From: Azospirillum sp.
Lineage (GTDB): Bacteria > Pseudomonadota > Alphaproteobacteria > Azospirillales > Azospirillaceae
DNA: 39,146 nucleotides
Assembly: GCA_027486405.1 (NCBI GenBank)
Contig: JAIXPD010000088.1
Span: 1 to 39,146, forward strand
Reading direction: 5' to 3'
Shown: positions 15,329-24,033 of the stretch, piece by piece
How positions within the stretch are numbered: position 1 is the stretch's first letter
Layout: each line of letters begins with the position of its first letter
Notes under the pieces: model-generated
Databases searched by the model: none
Told to the model about the DNA's origin: nothing
Seen by the model: only the letters and a program-made list of their open reading frames with translations
Position numbers and translations under genes: made by a program

Positions 15329-16570
15329 ATGACACCGCAACCGGCCAGCGCCCCATCCACCGCAGCGCCCAACCCGTCACCGGCCCCGCTGGGCCGTGGC
15401 TTGACCTTCACCATGGCCGCCGCTTGCGGCATCGCCGTGGCCAACATCTATTACAACCAACCGATGCTGGCGGAGATTCAACGGGGCTTTGCGGGACAGA
15501 CGGCCACCGACCTGATCCCGACCGCCACCCAGCTTGGTTACGCGGCGGGGCTGTTCCTGCTGGTGCCGTTGGGCGATCTGATGGACCGGCGGCGGTTGAT
15601 CGTGACCCAGTTCCTGTGCATCGCCTTGGCCCTGGTCCTGGCGGCGTCCGCCCCCACCGCCGCGCTGCTGCTGTTGGCCTCGGTCCTGGTTGGGGCCAAC
15701 GCGGCGGTGGCGCAGCAGATCGTTCCCTTCGCGGCGGCCCTGGCCAGCCCGGAACGGCGGGGCGGTGTGATCGGCACGGTGATGGCCGGTTTGCTCTGCG
15801 GCATCCTGTTCAGCCGCACGCTGGCCGGTTTCGTCGCCACCCACGCCGGATGGCGGGCCATGTTCTGGGTGGGGGTGCCGCTGGCGCTGCTGGGCGCGCT
15901 GTCGATGGCGATGGCCTTGCCGCGCCACGCCACCCCGGCGTCCGGTTTGCGCTATGGCGCGGCCATCGCCTCGCTGCGGCATTTGTGGCGGGAAGAACCG
16001 ACCCTGCGGCGGGCCACCCTGACCCAATCGGCCCTGTTCGGTGGTTTTTCCGCCTTCTGGACCATTCTGGCCCTGCATCTGGAGGAACCGGCCTTCCGCC
16101 TGGGGGCCGATGCCGCCGGGCTGTTCGGGGTTGTCGGGGCCATCGGGGTGCTCGCGGCGCCCATCGCCGGGCGTCTGGCCGACCGGCGCGGGCCGCATCT
16201 GGTCATCCGGCTGGGCGCGGCGCTGGTGCTGGCCTCCTGGTTGATCTTCGGCCTGTGGAACAGCCTGATCGGGCTGGTGGTCGGGGTGATCGTGCTGGAT
16301 CTGGGCATGCAGGGCGCGTTGATCTCCAACCAGCACGTCGTCTACGCCCTGCGGCCAGAGGCGCGGAGCCGGTTGAACACCCTGTTCATGACCGGGATGT
16401 TCCTGGGCGGGGCCGTCGGTTCGGCCGGGGCGACCGTGGCCTGGAGCCACGGCGGCTGGTGGGCGGTGAGCCTGTTCGGCGTGGCCTTGGCCTCTGTGGC
16501 GCTGGGCGCGCAGTTCCTCGGCCATCGGGCGCGGCGGGCGAAGAGCGATTTGGCCGCCGAGACGCCGTGA
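15329..16570 (+). CDS. MFS transporter (efflux type)
   Basis: This 413-residue inner-membrane protein has about twelve membrane segments. After a Pro/Ala-rich cytoplasmic start (1-22) comes LTFTMAAACGIAVANIYYNQPML, typical of one MFS exporter group. The signature loop between helices 2 and 3 is PLGDLMDRRRLIV, and the matching loop in the second half is AGRLADRRGPHLVIRLG. Relatives are proton-driven efflux pumps for drugs or metabolites; the substrate is unknown. It is divergent from and probably controlled by the LysR at 14306-15223. Confidence 0.88.
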   Translation: MTPQPASAPSTAAPNPSPAPLGRGLTFTMAAACGIAVANIYYNQPMLAEIQRGFAGQTATDLIPTATQLGYAAGLFLLVPLGDLMDRRRLIVTQFLCIALALVLAASAPTAALLLLASVLVGANAAVAQQIVPFAAALASPERRGGVIGTVMAGLLCGILFSRTLAGFVATHAGWRAMFWVGVPLALLGALSMAMALPRHATPASGLRYGAAIASLRHLWREEPTLRRATLTQSALFGGFSAFWTILALHLEEPAFRLGADAAGLFGVVGAIGVLAAPIAGRLADRRGPHLVIRLGAALVLASWLIFGLWNSLIGLVVGVIVLDLGMQGALISNQHVVYALRPEARSRLNTLFMTGMFLGGAVGSAGATVAWSHGGWWAVSLFGVALASVALGAQFLGHRARRAKSDLAAETP

Positions 16571-16594
16571 TCCGGCCCGATCAGCCCTTGCCCG

Positions 16595-18040
16595 TCAGCT
16601 CTTTTCCACCTGATCGAACAGGTAAGGCACAAAGCTGCGGTGGTGTTCGTTCACGCGCAGGGCGCTGCCGATGGGGGGGAAGGCGCGTTGCTGGCAGTCG
16701 GTGCGTTCGCACAGGCGGCAGTTGACGCCGATCGGCACGGCGGCCTTGACGTCGCTGGTGTCGATCCCGGCGGCGTACACCAACTCTGACGCGTAACTGG
16801 TTTCGCAGCCCAGCCCGACGGCGAATTGCCGGGAGGGTTTCAGATAGGCCCCGCCGCGTTTGGTGACGGTGCGGGCGATGCTGATGTAGGTGGTGCGGTC
16901 GGGCATCTGGGCGAACTGCACCAGAATCTTGCCGGGCTGGGCAAAGGCATCGTGCACGTTCCACAGCGGGCAGGCCCCGCCGAAACGGGCGAAGTGGAAG
17001 CGGGTGGCGGAGTGGCGTTTGGTGATGTTCCCGGCCATGTCCACCCGCACGAAGTAAAAGGGCAGGCCGCGCGCGCCGGGCCGTTGCAGGGTGGACAGCC
17101 GGTGACAGACCTGCTCGAAACTGGCGGAAAAGCGGCTTTGCAACTGCTCGACATCGTGGCGCAGCGCGCGAGCCTGGGCGGCGAAGGCGCGGTAGGGCAT
17201 GACCAGCGCGCCCGCGAAGTAGTTCGCCAGACCGACCCGGCAGACCGACCGGGCGTCGTCGCTGGAGAATTTCGCCTGTTCGACCAGTTGGTCGATGACG
17301 TCGCCATAGCCCAACAGCGCGATCTGGTTGGCCATGTGAAAGGCCCGGCTCGGCCCGTTCAGCAAAGCGGACAGGCGCAGCGTGCCGGTGGTGGAATCGT
17401 AGCTGCGCATGGCGGTGTCACCGGCCTCGTCGGCGACGATCTTCACCCGCACGTCGTGGCGGCGCTTCAGATAGGCGGCCAACTCGTTCAGCAGAAAACC
17501 GGAATGGATCTTCTCATCGTTCCACAGCTTTTCCGCGACCTCGTCCAGCGGGCCGATGTAGTTGTTGCAGTAATGGAAATAGTCCCGCACCTCCTCATAG
17601 GGGAATTGCGGCCCGGCGAACGCGTCGCCCGTCTCCTGGTTGGACAGGCTGTCGGCCAGCGAATGCACCCGTTCGTGCAGTTTCTGATAGGCCTGATGCA
17701 GGCTGAGAACCCGGCGGGCCAGTTCCGGGCTGGATCCCACCGCGCTGCGCAATTCCGCCGTGGTCAACGGGGCACCGGCGAACAGCGGATCGGCCAGCGC
17801 CTCGCGCAGGTCGGCGACCAGGCGGCTGTCCTCATCCTCGACAAAGTTGGTCAGTTCCACCTCGAACACGCTGGAGATTTTCAGCAGCACCGGCAGGGTC
17901 AACGGGCGCTGGTTGTTCTCCAACTGGTTCAGATAGCTGGGCGACAGATCGAGCGTTTTGGCCAGAACGGCCTGGGTCATCCCGCGCTGTTCACGCAGGC
18001 GGCGGAGCTTGTAGCCGAGGAAGAGTTTTTTCGCCGTCAT
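16595..18040 (-). CDS. pccR: ScfR/PccR-family short-chain fatty acyl-CoA regulator (XRE + IrrE-like)
   Basis: This 481-residue regulator senses acyl-CoA status and controls propionyl-CoA assimilation in relatives such as Rhodobacter PccR; RamB is an actinobacterial relative. Residues 8-62 are an XRE helix-turn-helix (LRRLREQRGMTQAVLAKTLDLSPSYLNQLE in part, then NNQRPLTLPVLLKI). The centre resembles the ImmA/IrrE region but with a degraded zinc motif (RAFHMANQIALLGY instead of HExxH), so protease activity is unlikely. The C-terminus has the Cys-containing family domain with CRLCERTDCQQRAFPP. The pccBA-mcm operon lies 2.4 kb away on the opposite strand, with a lower-GC gene between. A TTTGCAAA octamer 18 nt upstream suggests autoregulation. 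Confidence 0.9.
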   Translation of the reverse strand: MTAKKLFLGYKLRRLREQRGMTQAVLAKTLDLSPSYLNQLENNQRPLTLPVLLKISSVFEVELTNFVEDEDSRLVADLREALADPLFAGAPLTTAELRSAVGSSPELARRVLSLHQAYQKLHERVHSLADSLSNQETGDAFAGPQFPYEEVRDYFHYCNNYIGPLDEVAEKLWNDEKIHSGFLLNELAAYLKRRHDVRVKIVADEAGDTAMRSYDSTTGTLRLSALLNGPSRAFHMANQIALLGYGDVIDQLVEQAKFSSDDARSVCRVGLANYFAGALVMPYRAFAAQARALRHDVEQLQSRFSASFEQVCHRLSTLQRPGARGLPFYFVRVDMAGNITKRHSATRFHFARFGGACPLWNVHDAFAQPGKILVQFAQMPDRTTYISIARTVTKRGGAYLKPSRQFAVGLGCETSYASELVYAAGIDTSDVKAAVPIGVNCRLCERTDCQQRAFPPIGSALRVNEHHRSFVPYLFDQVEKS

Positions 18041-18058
18041 GCACGCTTGTTAGCATGT

Positions 18059-18094
18059 TTTGCAAAGTCTGCGAAGGAGTGAAGGCTGCGAAGG
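18059..18094. promoter_or_regulatory. Putative ScfR self-regulatory site
   Basis: TTTGCAAA (18059-18066) is the exact half-site reported for Rhodobacter PccR. It is followed by two TGCGAAGG copies (18070-18077 and 18087-18094) spaced 17 bp. It sits just upstream of the regulator start, where binding would block transcription or RNA polymerase clearance. The PccR motif is from memory of the literature. Confidence 0.5.
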
Positions 18095-18096
18095 GT

Positions 18097-18126
18097 GCGG
18101 GAAGGGCGGTTTGCCACCCTTCCCGC
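18097..18126 (-). terminator. Hairpin after the PI-PLC-like gene
   Basis: GCGGGAAGGG (18097-18106) and CCCTTCCCGC (18117-18126) form a perfect 10-bp stem with a 10-nt loop, 6 nt beyond the PI-PLC-like stop codon. There is no U-tract, so it may stabilise the message end or be a weak terminator before the tandem scfR gene. Confidence 0.5.
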
Positions 18127-18132
18127 TGAACG

Positions 18133-20079
18133 TCACTTGGCCTTGTTCATCTGCGCCAGCATCAACTGCGCCAGGTTCGCCTGTTCGTCCGACAGGGAAT
18201 CAACGTAGATGATGTTGGGCAGGGTTTCCGCCGTGATCAATCCATCGTGCACCCACTGTTCCAGCGTTGGCGTCAGCGGCCCGTTGGCCTTGTACGCCAA
18301 ATCCAGGATGTCGTTGGTCATCGTGGTGAGCGCGCCCGAAAGGTTGTATTGCAGGGTCAGCGTCCAGGACAGCAAGAACATGTCGCCGCCATGATTCTTC
18401 TTGTTCAGAAGTTGATCTTTCTGCTCCCGCGTCAATTTCGAAACGCTGTCGGTGTTGCTGTATTCGTCGTAGACAAACAGATCGATGTAGGACGGCATCA
18501 GCGACGGATCGGCGCTGTCATAGGGGTAATCGGAGTAGCGGAAGATGCCGCCCGCCGGGTTGCGCACCGGTTCGCTGATGTCGTCCATGACAATCAGCAC
18601 CTTTGGTTTTGTCGGCGCGCCCAAGCCCATCAGCGTGCCGTAGCTGAGGGTTCCCACCCGCTCCGAACCGTTGTAGCGGATGATGAGATCACCCAGCGAG
18701 TTCGTCAGATAATTGGCAAAGGCTGCCTTTTGCGCATTCGACCAACTGTTGGTGAAGGACCCGTTGCTGTCGCTGATGTAATGCGAAAATTTCAGAATGA
18801 TGAGTTCATGCTGACGACCGGGAGTGCGGGCGAATTCTTTGATGGCCGCACAAATTTCATCCATCCGCTCGCCAAAGCAGCCTTGAAAATTCAAGCTGTC
18901 GGCAAAATGCCCGGTCTGATACGTCACATCCCCTGTGGCATCCACATTCCGATAGCGGGCGATGGGACGCAGATCAAAGTAGCGGGATCCGGCCATCAAC
19001 TGCCCAAGCATTGCCAGACGTTGGGTTTGGGTGTTGCCCGGCTTGCCCAGAAGCGTGCATTCATGGGCCGATGACATGCCGGCATCGTGCGATCCAGGCA
19101 TGATGATCTGCTTCAAGGTCTTTGTCTTGAGCGTCGTTTCATAAATTTCCGTCATCCAACGGTCGTTTGATTTCGGTGCCTGCACATTGAAAACGGACAG
19201 GAACGAGTAGAAATTGCTGAAATGCTCCGTGGCGCTTTCATTCTTTGCCAACGTGCCGTCCGAATAAATTTCCTGCGTGAACCACTTCTTTTTTTCGCTG
19301 TCTGTTTGCGCCATCAGATAGGTTTTTCCGACATTCGAAAAACTTGTGGCGGTCGCGTAGTAATTTCCAAAATTACCGGAGTCGGCCTCTTTGGACGCGA
19401 GCTTGCCATCGCTGTCAATTTTCTGAGTAAACCAGCGATTTTTCTTGTTTTGCCCGAAAATGTAAACCGATCCATCGACGGAAATCGGGATCAATGTCGG
19501 GTAGTAGCTGCCCCATTTCTGATTGGTGCTGTCCTTGCCGGACAGTTTGCCGTCGCTGTTGATCCCCTCAATAAAAAAGCGGTTCTCGGAGCTGGAATGT
19601 CCAACAAGATAAGTTGAACTGCCCACCGTGACCGAAAACAAAATCTCATACCCCAGGCTCCAACTGCTGCTGCTCACCTCGGATCCCAGAACACCATCGC
19701 TGTTGACCGTGTGGATGGCGTATTTCTTCGAGGATGGATTGTGCAAAAGCACATAGGATGTGGATCCGATGATGTAGGAACAGCAGACGCTGAAACCACC
19801 GTTGACGGTGGTCCGGGAGGTTTCCGCCCCCATTGCGCCAAAATCTGTGGTGCTTTGAATGAAAACGGTGTTTCCGTCCCCACAACCAAGAATGAAATTC
19901 TTCGTGTTCCCACAGTAATCTTTTACAAAAACAGCGGCCATTCCCGGCCATTTCCCACCCCAATCCTGACCACTGACTTCACGGGGATAGAGATTCCCAT
20001 TTTCGGTTATGCGCTGAGTAAAGGCCCGATTGCTGCTTTGGCTGTAACCGAACAGAGCTTGGGCGTTTGCGTTCGACAT
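18133..20079 (-). CDS. PI-PLC-like phosphodiesterase with six N-terminal repeats
   Basis: The 648-residue product has two parts. Residues about 10-300 contain six copies of a unit of 48-54 residues, each carrying a (W/F)FTQ-I-SDGKL-like core (near 18, 72, 120, 168, 216 and 266); this looks like a beta-propeller. Residues about 318-630 resemble the PI-PLC X-type TIM barrel: IIMPGSHDAGMSSAH with H331-D332, SRYFDLRP with R366/D369/R371, and TGHF with H391 as the likely second catalytic His. Bacterial relatives cleave phosphatidylinositol-type lipids or GPI anchors without calcium. There is no Sec or Tat signal. ATG at 20079 has GGAG 8 nt upstream; an upstream in-frame start (20133) lacks this. 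Base composition is visibly AT-richer than its neighbours, suggesting transfer. Substrate unknown. Confidence 0.82.
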   Translation of the reverse strand: MSNANAQALFGYSQSSNRAFTQRITENGNLYPREVSGQDWGGKWPGMAAVFVKDYCGNTKNFILGCGDGNTVFIQSTTDFGAMGAETSRTTVNGGFSVCCSYIIGSTSYVLLHNPSSKKYAIHTVNSDGVLGSEVSSSSWSLGYEILFSVTVGSSTYLVGHSSSENRFFIEGINSDGKLSGKDSTNQKWGSYYPTLIPISVDGSVYIFGQNKKNRWFTQKIDSDGKLASKEADSGNFGNYYATATSFSNVGKTYLMAQTDSEKKKWFTQEIYSDGTLAKNESATEHFSNFYSFLSVFNVQAPKSNDRWMTEIYETTLKTKTLKQIIMPGSHDAGMSSAHECTLLGKPGNTQTQRLAMLGQLMAGSRYFDLRPIARYRNVDATGDVTYQTGHFADSLNFQGCFGERMDEICAAIKEFARTPGRQHELIILKFSHYISDSNGSFTNSWSNAQKAAFANYLTNSLGDLIIRYNGSERVGTLSYGTLMGLGAPTKPKVLIVMDDISEPVRNPAGGIFRYSDYPYDSADPSLMPSYIDLFVYDEYSNTDSVSKLTREQKDQLLNKKNHGGDMFLLSWTLTLQYNLSGALTTMTNDILDLAYKANGPLTPTLEQWVHDGLITAETLPNIIYVDSLSDEQANLAQLMLAQMNKAK

Positions 20080-20283
20080 AAAATGAACTCCAGTGTGTGG
20101 TGTTGATAATTTTCCCGCAATAGGGGTGAACAAGGTCTACAGGCGAACAACAATGTCTTCCAATGAAATATAGACAACTTTTCGTATAATTCTCTACAAA
20201 TTGCATCAATTTCGCCAAGGCCGCTTGAGTTCGGGTGGTTGCTTGGCGCACCCGCGCGCAACCAGCATCGAGCGGAGCGTGGA
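20080..20283. other. AT-rich divergent intergenic DNA, left part
   Basis: Between the PI-PLC-like start and the ScfR sites lie about 200 nt without a gene, conspicuously AT-rich for this genome. TATAAT occurs on the + strand at 20185-20190 but has no good -35 partner. The promoter of the PI-PLC-like gene must lie here on the minus strand, but I cannot place it. No RNA gene or repeat is visible. Confidence 0.5.
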
Positions 20284-20323
20284 TTTGCAACGTTGCAAGA
20301 TAGTTTGCGAATTTATTTGCAAT
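20284..20323. promoter_or_regulatory. Putative ScfR/PccR binding region upstream of pccB
   Basis: Two elements are present. TTTGCGAA (20304-20311), four bases, then TTTGCAAT (20316-20323) match the described TTTGCAAA-N4-TTTGCAAA arrangement with one change per half. Upstream, TTTGCAAC directly abuts GTTGCAAG (20284-20299), containing the perfect palindrome TTGCAACGTTGCAA (20285-20298). The two elements start 20 bp apart, about two helical turns. Their place upstream of the candidate promoter suits an activator. Confidence 0.62.
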
Positions 20324-20349
20324 ATCGCACGATTCTCACAAACGCCGCA

Positions 20350-20377
20350 TTGCCCACAAAGACGGCATGTGAATAAT
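20350..20377 (+). promoter_or_regulatory. pccB: Candidate pccB promoter
   Basis: TTGCCC (20350-20355) and AATAAT (20372-20377) are spaced by 16 nt. The -35 begins 27 nt after the ScfR site, a normal distance for activation. The implied leader is about 105 nt and ends in AGGA before the pccB ATG. Confidence 0.42.
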
Positions 20378-20488
20378 TCGCGCACCAGAAGGAGCGGCCA
20401 CGGCCCCGCTGTCCGGCGCGCCCACTGAACCGAATGACACGTGTTTGAAACGCACACCGGCACACGCTGTAACCGCAGGACACGCCCG

Positions 20489-22021
20489 ATGCAGGAAATA
20501 CTGGCCAAGTTGGACTCCATGCGCGCCGCCGCACGGCTGGGCGGCGGTGAAAAGCGCATCGCCGGTCAGCACGCCAAGGGCAAGCTGACCGCGCGCGAGC
20601 GCATCGACCTGTTCCTGGACGAAGGGTCGTTCGAAGAGTTCGACATGTTCGTCGAACACCGCTGCATCGACTTCGGCATGGAAGGCCAGAAGGTTCCCGG
20701 CGATGGCGTCGTCACCGGCCACGGGACCGTCAACGGCCGCCTCGTCTTCGTGTTCAGCCAGGATTTCACCGTGTTCGGCGGCTCGCTGTCCGAGGCCCAC
20801 GCGGAAAAGATTTGCAAGATCATGGACCAGGCGCTGAAGGTCGGCGCGCCGGTCATCGGCCTGAACGACAGCGGCGGTGCGCGCATTCAAGAGGGTGTGG
20901 CCTCGCTGGGCGGTTACGCGGAGGTGTTCCAGCGCAACGTCGATGCCTCCGGCGTCATCCCGCAAATCTCCCTCATCATGGGGCCGTGCGCGGGCGGGGC
21001 GGTCTATTCCCCGGCCATGACCGACTTCATCTTCATGGTGAAGGACAGCTCCTACATGTTCGTCACTGGCCCGGATGTGGTGAAGACCGTCACCCACGAG
21101 GTCGTGACCGCCGAGGAACTGGGCGGGGCCGTCACCCACTCCACCAAGTCGGGCGTGGCCGATCTGGCCTTTGAAAACGATGTGGAAGCGCTGCTGCAAC
21201 TGCGCCGCTTCGTCGATTTCCTCCCCTCCTCCAACCGCGAAAAGGCCCCGGTGCGCCCCTGCACCGACCCGCTGGACCGCGACGACCTGTCGCTCGACAC
21301 GCTGGTTCCGGAAAACCCGAACAAGCCCTACGATATGAAGGAACTGATCCTGAAGATCGTGGACGAGGGCGATTTCTTCGAACTTCAGCCGGAATACGCC
21401 AAGAACATCATCATCGGCTTTGGCCGGATCAATGGCTCGACGGTCGGCGTGGTCGCCAACCAGCCGATGGTTCTGGCCGGGTGCCTGGACATCGACAGCT
21501 CCAAGAAGGCCGCGCGCTTCGTGCGCTTCTGCGACGCGTTCGAAATCCCCATCCTGACGCTGGTGGACGTCCCCGGCTTCATGCCCGGGACCAGCCAGGA
21601 ATACAACGGCATCATCAAGCATGGGGCCAAGCTGCTCTACGCCTACGCCGAAGCCACCGTGCCGAAGGTGACGGTCATCACCCGCAAGGCTTATGGCGGT
21701 GCCTATGACGTGATGTCGTCCAAGCATCTGCGCGGCGACATCAATTACGCGTGGCCGACGGCGGAAATCGCCGTCATGGGGTCGAAGGGCGCGGTCGAAA
21801 TCATCTTCCGCGCCGACATCGGCGACGCGGACAAGATCGAGGCGCGGACCGAAGAGTACCGCCAGAAATTCGCGAATCCCTTCGTCGCGGCTTCGCGCGG
21901 CTACATCGACGACGTCATCATGCCGCACGGCACCCGCCGCCGCGTCGCCAAGGCGCTGTCCATGCTGAAGAACAAGCAGCTCCAGAACCCCTGGCGCAAG
22001 CACGACAACATTCCGCTGTGA
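20489..22021 (+). CDS. pccB: Propionyl-CoA carboxylase beta subunit
   Basis: PccB is the carboxyltransferase half of propionyl-CoA carboxylase. It moves CO2 from carboxybiotin on PccA to propionyl-CoA, making (S)-methylmalonyl-CoA. The 510-residue length is exactly typical. Visible family blocks are KLTARERIDLFLDEGSFEE, GLNDSGGARIQEGVASLGGY, IMGPCAGGAVYSPAMTDF, THEVVTAEELGG, LVDVPGFMPGTSQEYNGI in the second crotonase-like half, and RKAYGGAYDVMSSKHL. An upstream in-frame ATG (20441) is discounted because AGGA precedes ATG 20489 and MQEILAKLD is the standard opening. pccA follows after 11 nt. Likely activated by the ScfR regulator through the 20284-20323 sites. Confidence 0.96.
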   Translation: MQEILAKLDSMRAAARLGGGEKRIAGQHAKGKLTARERIDLFLDEGSFEEFDMFVEHRCIDFGMEGQKVPGDGVVTGHGTVNGRLVFVFSQDFTVFGGSLSEAHAEKICKIMDQALKVGAPVIGLNDSGGARIQEGVASLGGYAEVFQRNVDASGVIPQISLIMGPCAGGAVYSPAMTDFIFMVKDSSYMFVTGPDVVKTVTHEVVTAEELGGAVTHSTKSGVADLAFENDVEALLQLRRFVDFLPSSNREKAPVRPCTDPLDRDDLSLDTLVPENPNKPYDMKELILKIVDEGDFFELQPEYAKNIIIGFGRINGSTVGVVANQPMVLAGCLDIDSSKKAARFVRFCDAFEIPILTLVDVPGFMPGTSQEYNGIIKHGAKLLYAYAEATVPKVTVITRKAYGGAYDVMSSKHLRGDINYAWPTAEIAVMGSKGAVEIIFRADIGDADKIEARTEEYRQKFANPFVAASRGYIDDVIMPHGTRRRVAKALSMLKNKQLQNPWRKHDNIPL

Positions 22022-22032
22022 GGGCTGGCCGC

Positions 22033-24033
22033 ATGTTTGAGAAAATTCTCATCGCCAACCGTGGCGAAATCGCCTGCCGCGTCATCCGCACCGCGCGCCG
22101 CCTGGGCATCAAGACGGTGGCGGTCTATTCCGACGCCGACAAGAACGCCCTGCACGTGGAGATGGCCGACGAGGCCGTGCACATCGGCCCGCCGCCGTCG
22201 GCGCAGAGCTATCTGCTGATCGACCGCATCATCGACGCCTGCAAGAAAACCGGCGCGCAGGCCGTTCACCCCGGCTACGGCTTCCTGTCGGAAAAGCCCG
22301 CCTTCCAGGAAGCGCTTGCGGCGGCGGGCATCGCCTTCATCGGTCCCGACGCTCACGCCATGCGGGCGATGGGCGACAAGATCGAATCGAAGAAGCTGGC
22401 CAAGGCCGCCGGTGTCTCCACCGTTCCCGGCTATCTCGGTGTCATCGCCGACGACGAGGAGGCGGTGAAAATCGCCCGCGAGATCGGCTATCCGGTGATG
22501 ATCAAGGCGTCGGCGGGCGGTGGCGGCAAGGGCATGCGCGTGGCCTGGAACGACGAGGAGGCGCGCGAGGGCTTCCGGTCGGCCACCAACGAGGCGCGCT
22601 CCAGCTTCGCCGACGACCGCGTGTTCATCGAAAAATTCATCCAGCAGCCGCGCCACATCGAAATCCAGCTTCTGGCGGATGGGCAGGGGACCTCGCTCTA
22701 TCTGGGCGAGCGCGAATGCTCGATCCAACGCCGTCACCAGAAGGTGATCGAGGAAGCCCCCTCGCCCTTCCTGGACGAGGCGACCCGCAAGGCGATGGGC
22801 GAGCAGGCCGTGGCCCTGGCCGACGCCGTGCAATACAAGTCGGCGGGCACCGTCGAATTCATCGTCGACGCCGACCGCAATTTCTACTTCCTGGAGATGA
22901 ACACCCGTCTTCAGGTCGAACATCCGGTCACGGAACTCATCACCGGTTTCGATCTGGTCGAGCTGATGATCCGCGTCGCGGCGGGCGAAAAGCTGACGAT
23001 CAAACAGGAAGACGTTCGCCTGCATGGCTGGGCCATCGAGGCGCGCGTCTACGCCGAGGATCCGTTCCGCAACTTCCTGCCCTCCACCGGCCGCCTGACC
23101 CATTACCGCCCGCCATCGGACGACCCGCATGTCCGCGTCGACACCGGCGTGTTCGAGGGCGGCGAAATCTCGATGTTCTACGATCCGATGATCGCCAAGC
23201 TCTGCACCTGGGGATCGACGCGCGACGCCGCGATCGCCCGCATGCGCGAGGCGCTGGATCAGTATTACATCCGGGGCGTCAGCCACAACATCCCGTTCCT
23301 GGCCTCGCTGATGGCCAACCAACGGTTCGTTGACGGCCGTCTGACCACCAACTTCATCGCCGAAGAGTACCCGAACGGCTTCCACGCGTCCGATTTGCCG
23401 CCGGAGGATCCGGCGGTGCTGGTGGCGGTGGCGGCGGTGATCCACCGCAGCCTGAACGACCGCGACATCCAGATCTCCGGCAAAATGGTCGGCAGCACCG
23501 TCAAGGTGCGCGACGATTGGGTCGTGGTCGTCGATGGCACGCCCCACCCGGTGCATCTGCACCCGGCCAATGACGGGCCGATGCGCGTCGGCTGCACGGT
23601 GGACATCGCGGGGCAGCACCACGCGGTGTGGACCGATTGGCGGATTGGCGAGCCGCTGTTCCGGGGCACGGTCAACGGGGCGCATGTCTGCATCCAGATC
23701 GACCGGGTGGGCATCGGCTACCGCCTGCATCATTCCGGTGCGCAGGCGATGGTCAAGGTGTTGACGCCGAACGCCGCCCGTCTGGACGCGCTGATGCCGG
23801 TGAAGGCCCCGCCGGACATGTCGAAATTCCTGCTGTCGCCGATGCCGGGCCTGCTGGTTTCCCTGGCGGTCTCGGAAGGGCAGGAGATCAAGGCCGGCGA
23901 AGTGCTGGCCGTGGTCGAGGCGATGAAGATGGAAAACATCCTGCGGGCATCCCAGGATGGAACGGTTGCGAAAATCCACGCCGCGCCCGGCAGCAGCCTG
24001 GCGGTCGATCAAAAGATCGTGGAATTCGCGTAA
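22033..24033 (+). CDS. pccA: Propionyl-CoA carboxylase alpha subunit (biotin carboxylase + BCCP)
   Basis: PccA carboxylates its own biotin using ATP and bicarbonate and feeds PccB. The 666-residue protein begins with the biotin-carboxylase domain (MFEKILIANRGEIACRVIRTA). The ATP-grasp glycine loop is KASAGGGGKGMRVAW, the catalytic segment ERECSIQRRHQKVIEEAPS, and the metal-binding stretch EMNTRLQVEHPVTE. A linker region (about 450-595) mediates contact with PccB. The C-terminal biotinyl domain carries the EAMKMEN motif with Lys632 as the biotin site. It sits 11 nt after pccB in the same operon. Confidence 0.96.
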   Translation: MFEKILIANRGEIACRVIRTARRLGIKTVAVYSDADKNALHVEMADEAVHIGPPPSAQSYLLIDRIIDACKKTGAQAVHPGYGFLSEKPAFQEALAAAGIAFIGPDAHAMRAMGDKIESKKLAKAAGVSTVPGYLGVIADDEEAVKIAREIGYPVMIKASAGGGGKGMRVAWNDEEAREGFRSATNEARSSFADDRVFIEKFIQQPRHIEIQLLADGQGTSLYLGERECSIQRRHQKVIEEAPSPFLDEATRKAMGEQAVALADAVQYKSAGTVEFIVDADRNFYFLEMNTRLQVEHPVTELITGFDLVELMIRVAAGEKLTIKQEDVRLHGWAIEARVYAEDPFRNFLPSTGRLTHYRPPSDDPHVRVDTGVFEGGEISMFYDPMIAKLCTWGSTRDAAIARMREALDQYYIRGVSHNIPFLASLMANQRFVDGRLTTNFIAEEYPNGFHASDLPPEDPAVLVAVAAVIHRSLNDRDIQISGKMVGSTVKVRDDWVVVVDGTPHPVHLHPANDGPMRVGCTVDIAGQHHAVWTDWRIGEPLFRGTVNGAHVCIQIDRVGIGYRLHHSGAQAMVKVLTPNAARLDALMPVKAPPDMSKFLLSPMPGLLVSLAVSEGQEIKAGEVLAVVEAMKMENILRASQDGTVAKIHAAPGSSLAVDQKIVEFA

